Shown: one piece after another, positions 31,008-36,985 of the stretch | Layout: every line of letters starts with the position of its first letter | Position numbering within the stretch: the stretch's first letter is position 1 | Assembly (NCBI RefSeq): GCF_018373095.1 | Contig: NZ_JAHAHT010000006.1 | Span: 1 to 36,985, forward strand | Length of the DNA stretch: 36,985 nucleotides | Source: Haemophilus parahaemolyticus | GTDB lineage: Bacteria; Pseudomonadota; Gammaproteobacteria; Enterobacterales; Pasteurellaceae | Direction: 5' to 3' | The notes under the pieces: generated by a model | Told to the model about the DNA's origin: nothing | Database searches by the model: none | What the model saw: the letters and a program-made list of their open reading frames with translations, nothing else | Translations under genes and position numbers: made by a program

Positions 31008-31229
31008 TTAGTAGTGCGGCGGTGGCGTTTCTTCTTCACGCGAAGCCACGTTGCTTGCCGAGATGCCTTTGAATTTTTCCGCTAAATGGCGAACTTGGGT
31101 TTGGAGTTTATCAAGGGCAAATTGTTGATCGATCAAAGCTTGATTTAATTCTTCGATCGTTATTTCTTGAAAGGCAACTTTGGTTTCAAGTTCTTCAATT
31201 CTGTTAAATAATTCAAGATTTGAGGGCAT
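31008..31229 (-). CDS. slyX: SlyX family protein
   Basis: 73 aa, close to E. coli SlyX (72 aa). It is almost entirely a coiled coil (LFNRIEELETKVAFQEITIEELNQALIDQQ), ending in the conserved PPPHY. The function is unknown. It lies divergent from fkpA, as in E. coli, and leads a short minus-strand operon with the MFS transporter and crcB. Confidence 0.93.
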   Translation of the reverse strand: MPSNLELFNRIEELETKVAFQEITIEELNQALIDQQFALDKLQTQVRHLAEKFKGISASNVASREEETPPPHY

Positions 31230-31313
31230 TTTTAATAAAAAAGGTTGTCATAAAAAGAAATACACTTTACCCTATCGGGCTATATCTTACCAATCTTTTA
31301 TGAGGAATATAGG

Positions 31314-32030
31314 ATGTTAAACAAAAAATTTACTTTAGTTGCAACATTAATGGCAACATTGGTTGCAGGTTCTGTGATGGCAGAGCAAAAAGCGGATAAA
31401 AAATTCGTGGATGATTCATCATATGCAGTCGGTGTGTTGATGGGTAAAAATATCGAAGGGATTGTGGAATCTCAAAAAGAGGTATTCACTTATAACCAAG
31501 ATAAAATCTTAGCAGGTGTGCAAGATACCTTGAAAAAAACAGGTAAATTGACCGATGAAGATTTACAACAACAATTAAAATCGCTTGATAGCTATCTCTC
31601 TTCACAAGAGCAAAAAATTCAAGCGGAAAAATCAAAAGCAACGATTGAGGAAGGCGATAAATTCCGTGCAGAATATGCAAAAACAGTAGGCGTGAAAAAA
31701 ACGGATTCTGGCTTATTATATAAAATTGAAAAAGCAGGTGAAGGTGCAAGCCCAAGCAAAACGGATATGGTAAAAGTGCACTATAAAGGCACATTACCAG
31801 ATGGCACTGTGTTTGACAGCTCATACGACCGTAACGCACCTGTAGAATTCCAATTAGATCAACTGATTCCAGGTTGGATCGAAGCAATCCCAATGTTGAA
31901 AAAAGGTGGCAAAATGGAAATCGTTGTACCACCTGCATTAGGCTACGGCGAACGTTCAGCGGGTAAAATCCCAGCGAATTCAACCTTAAAATTTGAGATT
32001 GAATTGTTAGATTTTAAACCAGCTAAATAA
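31314..32030 (+). CDS. fkpA: FkpA-like periplasmic FKBP peptidyl-prolyl isomerase
   Basis: 238 aa. The signal peptide ends VMA (residues 1-23). The N-terminal helical dimerisation domain (about 30-125) precedes a C-terminal FKBP domain (about 130-236) with VKVHYKGTLPDGTVFDSSYDR, GWIEAIPMLKKGGK and PPALGYGE. It folds and protects envelope proteins in the periplasm. AGGAATATAGG lies before the ATG. The order slyX-fkpA-yheO-tusDCB is the E. coli order. Confidence 0.94.
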   Translation: MLNKKFTLVATLMATLVAGSVMAEQKADKKFVDDSSYAVGVLMGKNIEGIVESQKEVFTYNQDKILAGVQDTLKKTGKLTDEDLQQQLKSLDSYLSSQEQKIQAEKSKATIEEGDKFRAEYAKTVGVKKTDSGLLYKIEKAGEGASPSKTDMVKVHYKGTLPDGTVFDSSYDRNAPVEFQLDQLIPGWIEAIPMLKKGGKMEIVVPPALGYGERSAGKIPANSTLKFEIELLDFKPAK

Positions 32031-32040
32031 TTAGGTAATG

Positions 32041-32116
32041 TGTAGGGTGGGCTTTTAGCCCACCATTTTTATTTGCATATCAACAGTTAATCGGTGGGAT
32101 AAATCCCCACTCTACA
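32041..32116. repeat. Inverted repeat between fkpA and yheO, including a terminator-like hairpin
   Basis: TGTAGGGTGGGCTTTTAGCC faces its approximate complement ending CCCCACTCTACA. The left arm contains GGTGGGC-TTTTA-GCCCACC followed by ATTTTT, which should end fkpA transcription (32046-32070). The element takes up nearly the whole 91-base gap and ends 5 bases before the yheO ATG. It is related to 25464-25531. Confidence 0.65.
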
Positions 32117-32121
32117 ATCAA

Positions 32122-32796
32122 ATGAGTACCTTCACTCCCTATACTGACGAAGATCACGCTATTCTCGCTTCTTACTTCCCCGTGATTGACGGCATTGCTG
32201 CCCTTCTAGGAGGACATTGCGAAATCGTGTTACATTCGCTCGAATTTCTCGAACATTCCGCCATTTACGTGGTAAACGGACACAACACCGACCGTAAAAT
32301 CGGCTCGCCATTAACCGACAAAGCGCTACGCTCGTTACATAATATGCAAACCGACAGCGTCTCCAAACCGTATTTCACACGTGGTAAAGGCGGGGGCGTA
32401 TTGATGAAATCGGTCACCATCGCTATTCGAAATCGCAAACAGCACGTGATAGGATTTATTTGCATCAATATGAACTTGGATGTGCCAACCTCGCAGTTCC
32501 TAAACGCCTTCTTCCCACCGCACGAGGAAAGCGACACTTCAGTCAATTTCGCTAGCTCAGTCGAAGATCTGGTTGCTCAAACCATCGACCGTACTATTGA
32601 AGAGGTAATGAGCGATCGCATGGTTGCCAACAACAATAAAAATCGTCAAATCGTGGTATCGCTGTTTGAAAAAGGGATTTTTGATATTAAAGAGGCAATC
32701 AACCAAGTCGCAGAGCGGTTGGATATTTCCCGTCACACGGTTTACCTTTACATCCGTCAAATTAAGCAAGGTGCAGAAGAGAAAGGAAGCGAATAA
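32122..32796 (+). CDS. YheO-type PAS/HTH transcriptional regulator
   Basis: 224 aa. The N-terminal PAS-like (YheO/PAS_6) domain runs over about 10-125 (LASYFPVIDGIAALLGGHCEIVLHSLE, then VIGFICINMNLD). A C-terminal HTH_22 domain follows at about 175-218 (GIFDIKEAINQVAERLDISRHTVYLYIRQIKQG). It probably senses a small molecule, unknown. It precedes tusD with a 1-base overlap of stop and start, as in enterobacteria, so it may be co-expressed with the sulfur relay. The start has no good ribosome-binding site because a repeat element directly precedes it. Confidence 0.9.
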   Translation: MSTFTPYTDEDHAILASYFPVIDGIAALLGGHCEIVLHSLEFLEHSAIYVVNGHNTDRKIGSPLTDKALRSLHNMQTDSVSKPYFTRGKGGGVLMKSVTIAIRNRKQHVIGFICINMNLDVPTSQFLNAFFPPHEESDTSVNFASSVEDLVAQTIDRTIEEVMSDRMVANNNKNRQIVVSLFEKGIFDIKEAINQVAERLDISRHTVYLYIRQIKQGAEEKGSE

Positions 32797-33149
32797 TGCA
32801 GTATGTTTTAGCAGTTAAAGGCGAAGTGTATGGCTCACAAGCGGCGTATTTAGCCTATCAATTTGCAGAGCAGTTATTAGCTAGTGGACACGAAATACGC
32901 CAGATTTTCTTTTTCCAAAACGGTGTAAGCAACGCGAATATGTTGGTCAATCCCGCAAGCGATGAAGTGAACTTAGTGGAACATTGGAAAAAATTGGCAG
33001 AAAACCACCGCTTGTCGTTGCATCTCTGCATCTCTGCTGCACAACGCCGCGGCATTGTTGAAGAGAACCTCGCCGAGCCTTTTATTCTGGCAGGCTTGGG
33101 CGAATTTAGCCAAGCCGTGCTCAAAGCCGATAGATTACTGACCTTTTAA
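32796..33149 (+). CDS. tusD: TusD, sulfurtransferase subunit of TusBCD
   Basis: 117 aa, about 11 residues shorter than E. coli TusD. The gap falls in the loop after AAQRRGIVEENLAEP, while the active cysteine in LHLCISAAQRRG is kept. TusD takes persulfide sulfur from TusA and passes it via TusE to MnmA for 2-thiouridine in tRNA Lys, Glu and Gln wobble bases. Its start overlaps the yheO stop by one base, and tusC follows 1 base after its stop. Confidence 0.94.
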   Translation: MQYVLAVKGEVYGSQAAYLAYQFAEQLLASGHEIRQIFFFQNGVSNANMLVNPASDEVNLVEHWKKLAENHRLSLHLCISAAQRRGIVEENLAEPFILAGLGEFSQAVLKADRLLTF

Positions 33150-33150
33150 A

Positions 33151-33519
33151 ATGAAATATAAATTAGCGATTTTATTTACCCAACCACCTTTTGGCACAAG
33201 CATTAGCCGTGAAGGGTTGGATGCCTTGCTTGCCGCCAGTGCATTTTGCGAGGAAGAACAGCTTGCGATCTGTTTCCTTAACGATGGCGTATTCAATTTG
33301 ATTGCCCACCAACAGCCTGAATTGTTGCTTCAAAAAGATCATATTGCCACTTTCAAACTGATTGAGCTTTACGATTTGACGGAATGTTTTATCTGCAAAG
33401 AAAGCCTTGTCGAACGCGGATTAGATAATGCAGAGCTTGTACTTAAAGAAGCTCAAAAAGTAAGCAAAAACAGACTGTTTGAAGTGTTACATCAAGCTGA
33501 AAAAGTGCTGACGTTTTAA
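33151..33519 (+). CDS. tusC: TusC, subunit of TusBCD
   Basis: 122 aa, DsrE/F-like fold. LAILFTQPPFGTSISREGLDALLAASAF at the start and the pattern of VGV-like strands match TusC. It forms the hexameric TusBCD complex with its neighbours and has no catalytic Cys equivalent to that of TusD. It lies between tusD and tusB in the conserved order, with 14 bases to tusB. Confidence 0.93.
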   Translation: MKYKLAILFTQPPFGTSISREGLDALLAASAFCEEEQLAICFLNDGVFNLIAHQQPELLLQKDHIATFKLIELYDLTECFICKESLVERGLDNAELVLKEAQKVSKNRLFEVLHQAEKVLTF

Positions 33520-33533
33520 CAGTGAGGAGATAA

Positions 33534-33800
33534 ATGCTTTATACACTATCCAGAGCCCAATACGACAAGCAAGAACTTTCCACCTTGCTTGCCCAACTAC
33601 AACCGACCGACGCCCTACTTTTATGGCAAGATGGCGTGTTGCAAGCGGTTAAAAATCCGCAACTTTTTGCAAATCGCGAGAACGTATTTGCTCTCACCCA
33701 AGATCTGCAAGCCAGAAATCTAACCGTAACTATGGAAACTATTTCCCTTGAGCAAGCGGTGAGATTGACCGAGGAGTTTTATTCGCAGGTAGGGTTATAA
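33534..33800 (+). CDS. tusB: TusB, subunit of TusBCD
   Basis: 88 aa (E. coli 95). MLYTLSRAQYDKQELSTLL and DALLLWQDGVLQAV are typical of the DsrH/TusB family. It completes the sulfur-relay heterohexamer. GTGAGGAG precedes the ATG. In E. coli rpsL follows; here the next gene is convergent nusG, beyond a shared terminator. Confidence 0.92.
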   Translation: MLYTLSRAQYDKQELSTLLAQLQPTDALLLWQDGVLQAVKNPQLFANRENVFALTQDLQARNLTVTMETISLEQAVRLTEEFYSQVGL

Positions 33801-33848
33801 AAACAAATAACAAAATAAAGCCATGGACACAGTAATTCACCACAACAA

Positions 33849-33872
33849 AAAACCGACCAAGCGGTCGGTTTT
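33849..33872. terminator. Bidirectional terminator between tusB and nusG
   Basis: AAAACCGACC / GGTCGGTTTT 10-bp stem with AAGC loop, then CTTTTTT on the plus strand and an A-run on the other side. The loop and stem contain an uptake core variant (CCAAGCGGTC). Confidence 0.9.
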
Positions 33873-33896
33873 CTTTTTTGTTTTGCCAATTTTGAA

Positions 33897-34466
33897 TTAG
33901 CCGTGTTGTTTTTCCACTTGGTTGAACTCAAGCTCAACAGGGGTTGCACGACCAAAGATTGACACAGACACTTTAATACGTCCTTTTTCGTAATCCACTT
34001 CTTCCACTGTACCAGTAAAGTCTGCGAATGGACCTTCCGTAACACGTACACTTTCGCCTGGGAAGTATTCGTTACGATGACGTGGTTTTTCTGCCGTTTC
34101 TTGTACGCGGTTAAGAATGCGGTCTGCTTCTTTTCTTGAAATTGGTGCGGGTTTATCTGCAGTACCGCCAATAAAACCCATCACACGTGGCACGCTACGA
34201 ACTAACTGCCAAGTGTAATCGTTCATTTCCATTTCCACTAATACATAACCAGGGAAGAATTTACGTTCTGTTTTACGGCGTTTGCCGCCCACATTTTCGA
34301 TAATTTCTTCAGTTGGCACTAACACTTCACCAAACTGATCTTCCATTTTATGTAATTTGATGTATTCACGTAAGGTTACCGCAACACGATTTTCAAATCC
34401 TGAAAATGCTTGGAGTACATACCAACGTTTTTTACTTGCTTCTGTTGTTGTTTCTACTTCACTCAT
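33897..34466 (-). CDS. nusG: NusG, transcription elongation and termination factor
   Basis: 189 aa, slightly longer than E. coli (181 aa) because of an N-terminal MSEVETTTEASK extension. The NGN domain (about 12-125: WYVLQAFSGFENRVA, FPGYVLVEMEMND, PRVMGFIGG) is followed by a KOW domain (about 135-185: GESVRVTEGPFADFTGTVEEVD). It binds RNA polymerase and couples to Rho or to ribosomal S10. It lies 11 bases after secE. The rplK-rplA genes that follow it in E. coli are absent here. Confidence 0.97.
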   Translation of the reverse strand: MSEVETTTEASKKRWYVLQAFSGFENRVAVTLREYIKLHKMEDQFGEVLVPTEEIIENVGGKRRKTERKFFPGYVLVEMEMNDYTWQLVRSVPRVMGFIGGTADKPAPISRKEADRILNRVQETAEKPRHRNEYFPGESVRVTEGPFADFTGTVEEVDYEKGRIKVSVSIFGRATPVELEFNQVEKQHG

Positions 34467-34477
34467 TTTGCTTAGCC

Positions 34478-34885
34478 TTATAGATTAGTAATAAAATTAA
34501 TTAATGCCACGATAATAGTATCAAAGCCCCATAATACTAATGAAACTACGATACACATTGCAATCACGATAAATGTAGTTTGTGTTGCTTCTGGGCGAGT
34601 TGGCCAAATAATTTTGCGTAATTCGGTGCGAGATTCTTTCATAAAACCGATCGCTTTTTGACCTTGGTTAGTTATTGCTGCAACAGCAACCGCACCAACC
34701 ACTAAAACCACTAATAATAACACTCGAACAACCAGTGCAAAGTGTGAGGCAAAATAAGTATTACCAATCGCCGCCACCGCTAAAAGCACAATTGCCACAA
34801 TCCATAATGTCGTATTTAAGCCCTTGCTTTTTACCCCTGCTTTTTCAATCTGTTCAGGAGCTTTTGTTTTTTTCTCAGTAGCCAT
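34478..34885 (-). CDS. secE: SecE, preprotein translocase subunit
   Basis: 135 aa with three membrane helices (about 26-45, 50-70 and 105-130), like the gammaproteobacterial long form. The conserved cytoplasmic hinge RTELRKIIWPTRPEATQTT sits before the last helix. It clamps SecY in the inner-membrane channel. It is the first gene of secE-nusG. A -10-like TACAAT (minus strand, 34944-34939) lies 53 bases upstream of the start. No tufB or tRNA-Trp precedes it. Confidence 0.95.
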   Translation of the reverse strand: MATEKKTKAPEQIEKAGVKSKGLNTTLWIVAIVLLAVAAIGNTYFASHFALVVRVLLLVVLVVGAVAVAAITNQGQKAIGFMKESRTELRKIIWPTRPEATQTTFIVIAMCIVVSLVLWGFDTIIVALINFITNL

Positions 34886-35005
34886 ATGAACCCTAAAATT
34901 TGTGTAGAAAATAGACGTCTAATTTTTTAAAGCGAGAGATTGTAGCATTTTTCTTAATTTTTAACACGATCTTTTGTAAAAAATATATACGCTCTCTGGA
35001 AAAGG

Positions 35006-36151
35006 TTAAGCAAGCACATAACCGCCATTTACCGATTTCACCACACCTAACAATTCCAAATTTAGGAGTTCAACCAACAACATCGACACATCCATCTCCA
35101 CTGCTTTGGCAATTTCATCAATCGCTATCGGTTCAAGACTAATCTGTTCGAAAATCTGCTGCTGGCAAGCGGTCATTTCTGGCAAAGTCTTTGCAACTGG
35201 CACGGCTGCCGATTTTGTAAAACGTGGCACCAAATCCACCGCTTGCGTTTCACCTTCAAACAACTCTGCTTGCACAGATTCTCTTTGCAGCTGATATTGT
35301 ACTGCTTGCAAAATGTCTTCTATACTTTCCGTCAATAATGCCCCTTCTTTAATGAGCTTATGGCAACCCGCAGAATAAGAATTTTGCACTGCATTTGGTA
35401 GAGCAAATACCTCCCGACCTTGCTCCAAAGCATAACGGGCAGTAATGAGCGATCCGCTGTTAATTGTTGCTTCCACCACTAATGTGCCTAACGAAAGCCC
35501 GCTGATAATGCGATTTCGTCGCGGGAAATTCTCAGCAATTGGAGGCTGATTAGGGAAAAATTCCGACACTAATGCCCCGCCAGCCTCAATTATCTGCTCG
35601 GCTAATTTTTTGTGTCGTGCTGGGTAAACCTGTGCCAAGCCAGAGCCAAGTACAGCAATTGTGGTGCCATTTTCTGCTACCGCCCGCTGATGACAAAAGC
35701 CGTCAATACCAATCGCCAACCCGCTTGTGACCGCAAAGCCATTTTTAACTAATTCCGAGGCAAAATAGCCTGCCCAATATTCGCCATAATGGGAAAAATC
35801 ACGGCTTCCCACCATCGCAATTTGCGGTAAGCTCAAACTTTCTACCGAACCTTTCACGAATAATACGGACGGAGCGGTGCTGATTTGGCGTAGCAAAAAG
35901 GGATAATCATCATCAAACAAGGTCAGAATGCGGTTGTCCTCCTGCTCTGCCCACGAAAGTGCCGCATTAATCCACGCCTGATCTGGCTGAAACCAACGTT
36001 GGATTTGCTTTTCGTTCCAACCCATTTGGCGAAGTTGCTGTTTGTCGAATTGGCAAAATTGGTCAAAATCGATTTCCGCCAACAGGCGAGCGATTTTTTG
36101 AGCACCGATTTGTGGCACTTGCAATAATTTGAGCAGAGAAACTAGATGCAT
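35006..36151 (-). CDS. dprA: DprA, DNA-processing chain A
   Basis: 381 aa. The N-terminal SAM-like helices include a helix-hairpin-helix (LLQVPQIGAQKIARLL). The Rossmann core (about 100-290) shows MVGSRDFSHYGEYW, GLAIGIDGFCHQRAV, AVLGSGLAQVYPA and SEFFPNQPPIAENFPRRNRIISGL. A C-terminal winged-helix (DML1) covers about 325-381. It loads RecA on incoming single-stranded DNA during natural transformation, which fits the many uptake sequences here. It is divergent from def, as is common (E. coli smf/def). Confidence 0.96.
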   Translation of the reverse strand: MHLVSLLKLLQVPQIGAQKIARLLAEIDFDQFCQFDKQQLRQMGWNEKQIQRWFQPDQAWINAALSWAEQEDNRILTLFDDDYPFLLRQISTAPSVLFVKGSVESLSLPQIAMVGSRDFSHYGEYWAGYFASELVKNGFAVTSGLAIGIDGFCHQRAVAENGTTIAVLGSGLAQVYPARHKKLAEQIIEAGGALVSEFFPNQPPIAENFPRRNRIISGLSLGTLVVEATINSGSLITARYALEQGREVFALPNAVQNSYSAGCHKLIKEGALLTESIEDILQAVQYQLQRESVQAELFEGETQAVDLVPRFTKSAAVPVAKTLPEMTACQQQIFEQISLEPIAIDEIAKAVEMDVSMLLVELLNLELLGVVKSVNGGYVLA

Positions 36152-36253
36152 TCCGAAATAAAGCCTAGAAAAAAAGGAAAATTTCCCTAATCATAAGAAA
36201 AATGCTAAAATAGCCAACTAAATCTTTTAAAATTTTCGAGCGAGATCACAAAA

Positions 36254-36766
36254 ATGGCAGTATTAGAGGTCGTTTTATACCCAGATGAGCGACTTGCGAC
36301 GGTGTGCGAACCCGTGGCAAAAGTCGATGCAGAATTAAACCAATTTATCGACGATATGTTTGAGACGATGTACGAACACGAAGGCATCGGGCTTGCCGCA
36401 CCGCAAGTAGGCGTATTAAATCGTGTAATTACCATCGACATTGAGGGCGATAAAACCAACCAGGTGGTGTTAATCAACCCAGAAATTTTGGAAAGCGAAG
36501 GCGAAACGGGCATTGAGGAAGGCTGTTTGTCTATTCCAGGGCACCGTGCGTTAGTGCCACGCAAAGAAAAAGTGAAGGTGAAAGCATTAAACCGCCAAGG
36601 TGAAGAGGTGATTTACGATGCCGATGGCTTATTTGCGATTTGCATTCAACATGAAATCGATCACCTCAACGGTGTGCTGTTCGTGGATCACATTTCCGCA
36701 CTCAAACGCCAACGCATTAAAGAAAAAATGCAAAAGCTGAAAAAGCAAATTGCGAGAGCGAAGTAA
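36254..36766 (+). CDS. def: Peptide deformylase
   Basis: 170 aa. It removes the formyl group from nascent N-terminal Met, using Fe2+ or another metal. The three motifs are complete: GIGLAAPQVG (44-53), EGCLS (89-93, metal Cys91) and QHEIDH (132-137, metal His133/His137 and catalytic Glu134). It is divergent from dprA with 102 bases between the starts; GCTAAAATAG at about 36204 may be its -10 region. fmt, the usual next gene, does not follow within the window; an IS end lies 121 bases on. Confidence 0.97.
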   Translation: MAVLEVVLYPDERLATVCEPVAKVDAELNQFIDDMFETMYEHEGIGLAAPQVGVLNRVITIDIEGDKTNQVVLINPEILESEGETGIEEGCLSIPGHRALVPRKEKVKVKALNRQGEEVIYDADGLFAICIQHEIDHLNGVLFVDHISALKRQRIKEKMQKLKKQIARAK

Positions 36767-36887
36767 GTTTTTTTGAGACGATTCCTAAGCTTGTCGAGGG
36801 ATAAGTCAAAAATGGAAAGCAAATCAGCAACAAATTTTAACTGTTTCTGCTGTTGAAATTTTAGACGTAAATAAAAACCACCATTTA

Positions 36888-36985
36888 TGATCTGACCCCA
36901 AAAAGTTAGACTGTTATTTAAAGGACTGTTTTCGATATTGTATCGGACTCAGTCCTTTTAATTTTAATTGGATTCGTTCTTCATT
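36888..36985 (-). mobile_element. End of an IS3-family (IS150-like) insertion sequence, frameshifted
   Basis: TGATCTGACCCCAAAAAGTTAG at 36888 looks like the terminal inverted repeat of IS150-group elements. On the minus strand the transposase C-terminus is readable as NEERIQLK in one frame and GLSPIQYRKQSFK in another, the standard ending being NEERIQLKLKGLSPIQYR. One base is missing in the A/T run near 36960, which creates a stop after NEERIQLK. The rest of the element lies beyond the window. Bases 36767-36887 contain no gene I can support. Confidence 0.75.

Overview
The window is chromosomal DNA from a member of the Pasteurellaceae, most likely the Actinobacillus / Mannheimia / Bibersteinia / Glaesserella side of the family. 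The evidence is AT-rich DNA (about 40% G+C by eye), proteins close to Haemophilus and E. coli orthologues, and many copies of the 9-mer ACAAGCGGT (or ACCGCTTGT). That 9-mer is the core of the 'Apl-type' DNA-uptake signal sequence. I cannot name the species.

Layout. 1-407: an rlpA gene cut off after about 103 codons, abutting the 3' end of an unrecognised gene that enters from the left. 637-4573 (minus): rsfS-rlmH-mrdA-rodA, the conserved ribosome / cell-elongation cluster. 4718-6617: a repeat-rich surface-type lipoprotein gene divergent from an XRE-type regulator. 6677-11528: prmA, azlCD and yigZ-trkH-hemG. 11624-12577: an outer-membrane protein of unknown role. 12634-14623 (minus): hslVU. 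14734-17728: a VOC-fold protein, then mutY-yggX-mltC. 17854-18010: tRNA-Phe and tRNA-Asn. 18328-22396: ffh, lptM-lysA and ldhA. 22488-27098: a large coiled-coil lipoprotein preceded by a four-copy octanucleotide repeat and followed by a Slam-type outer-membrane translocator. 27172-29459: dapF and dcuB, divergent. 29561-31229 (minus): slyX-MFS-crcB. 31314-33800: fkpA, yheO and tusDCB. 33897-34885 (minus): secE-nusG. 35006-36766: dprA and def, divergent. 36888-36985: the end of a decayed IS3-family (IS150-like) element.

Most of the window is housekeeping: envelope growth (PBP2/RodA, MltC, LysA and DapF for diaminopimelate), protein quality control (HslVU, FkpA, Def, Ffh, SecE), tRNA thiolation (TusBCD), DNA repair and uptake (MutY, DprA), and fermentation (LdhA, DcuB).

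The accessory interest is the pair of paralogous lipoproteins (443 and 957 aa). They share the same 5' end, the same C-terminal TbpB-like beta domain ending in GFGGTRGEIQK, and similar hairpins after the stop codon. Between lipobox and beta domain they carry repeat-built helical stalks of very different length. One is next to a Slam gene, which suggests both are exported to the cell surface by that Slam. Simple repeats (8-bp x4 upstream of one gene, 18-bp x9 inside the other) suggest variable expression or variable stalk length. Several dispersed inverted-repeat elements lie in intergenic spaces, and face-to-face uptake sequences form terminator-like hairpins.
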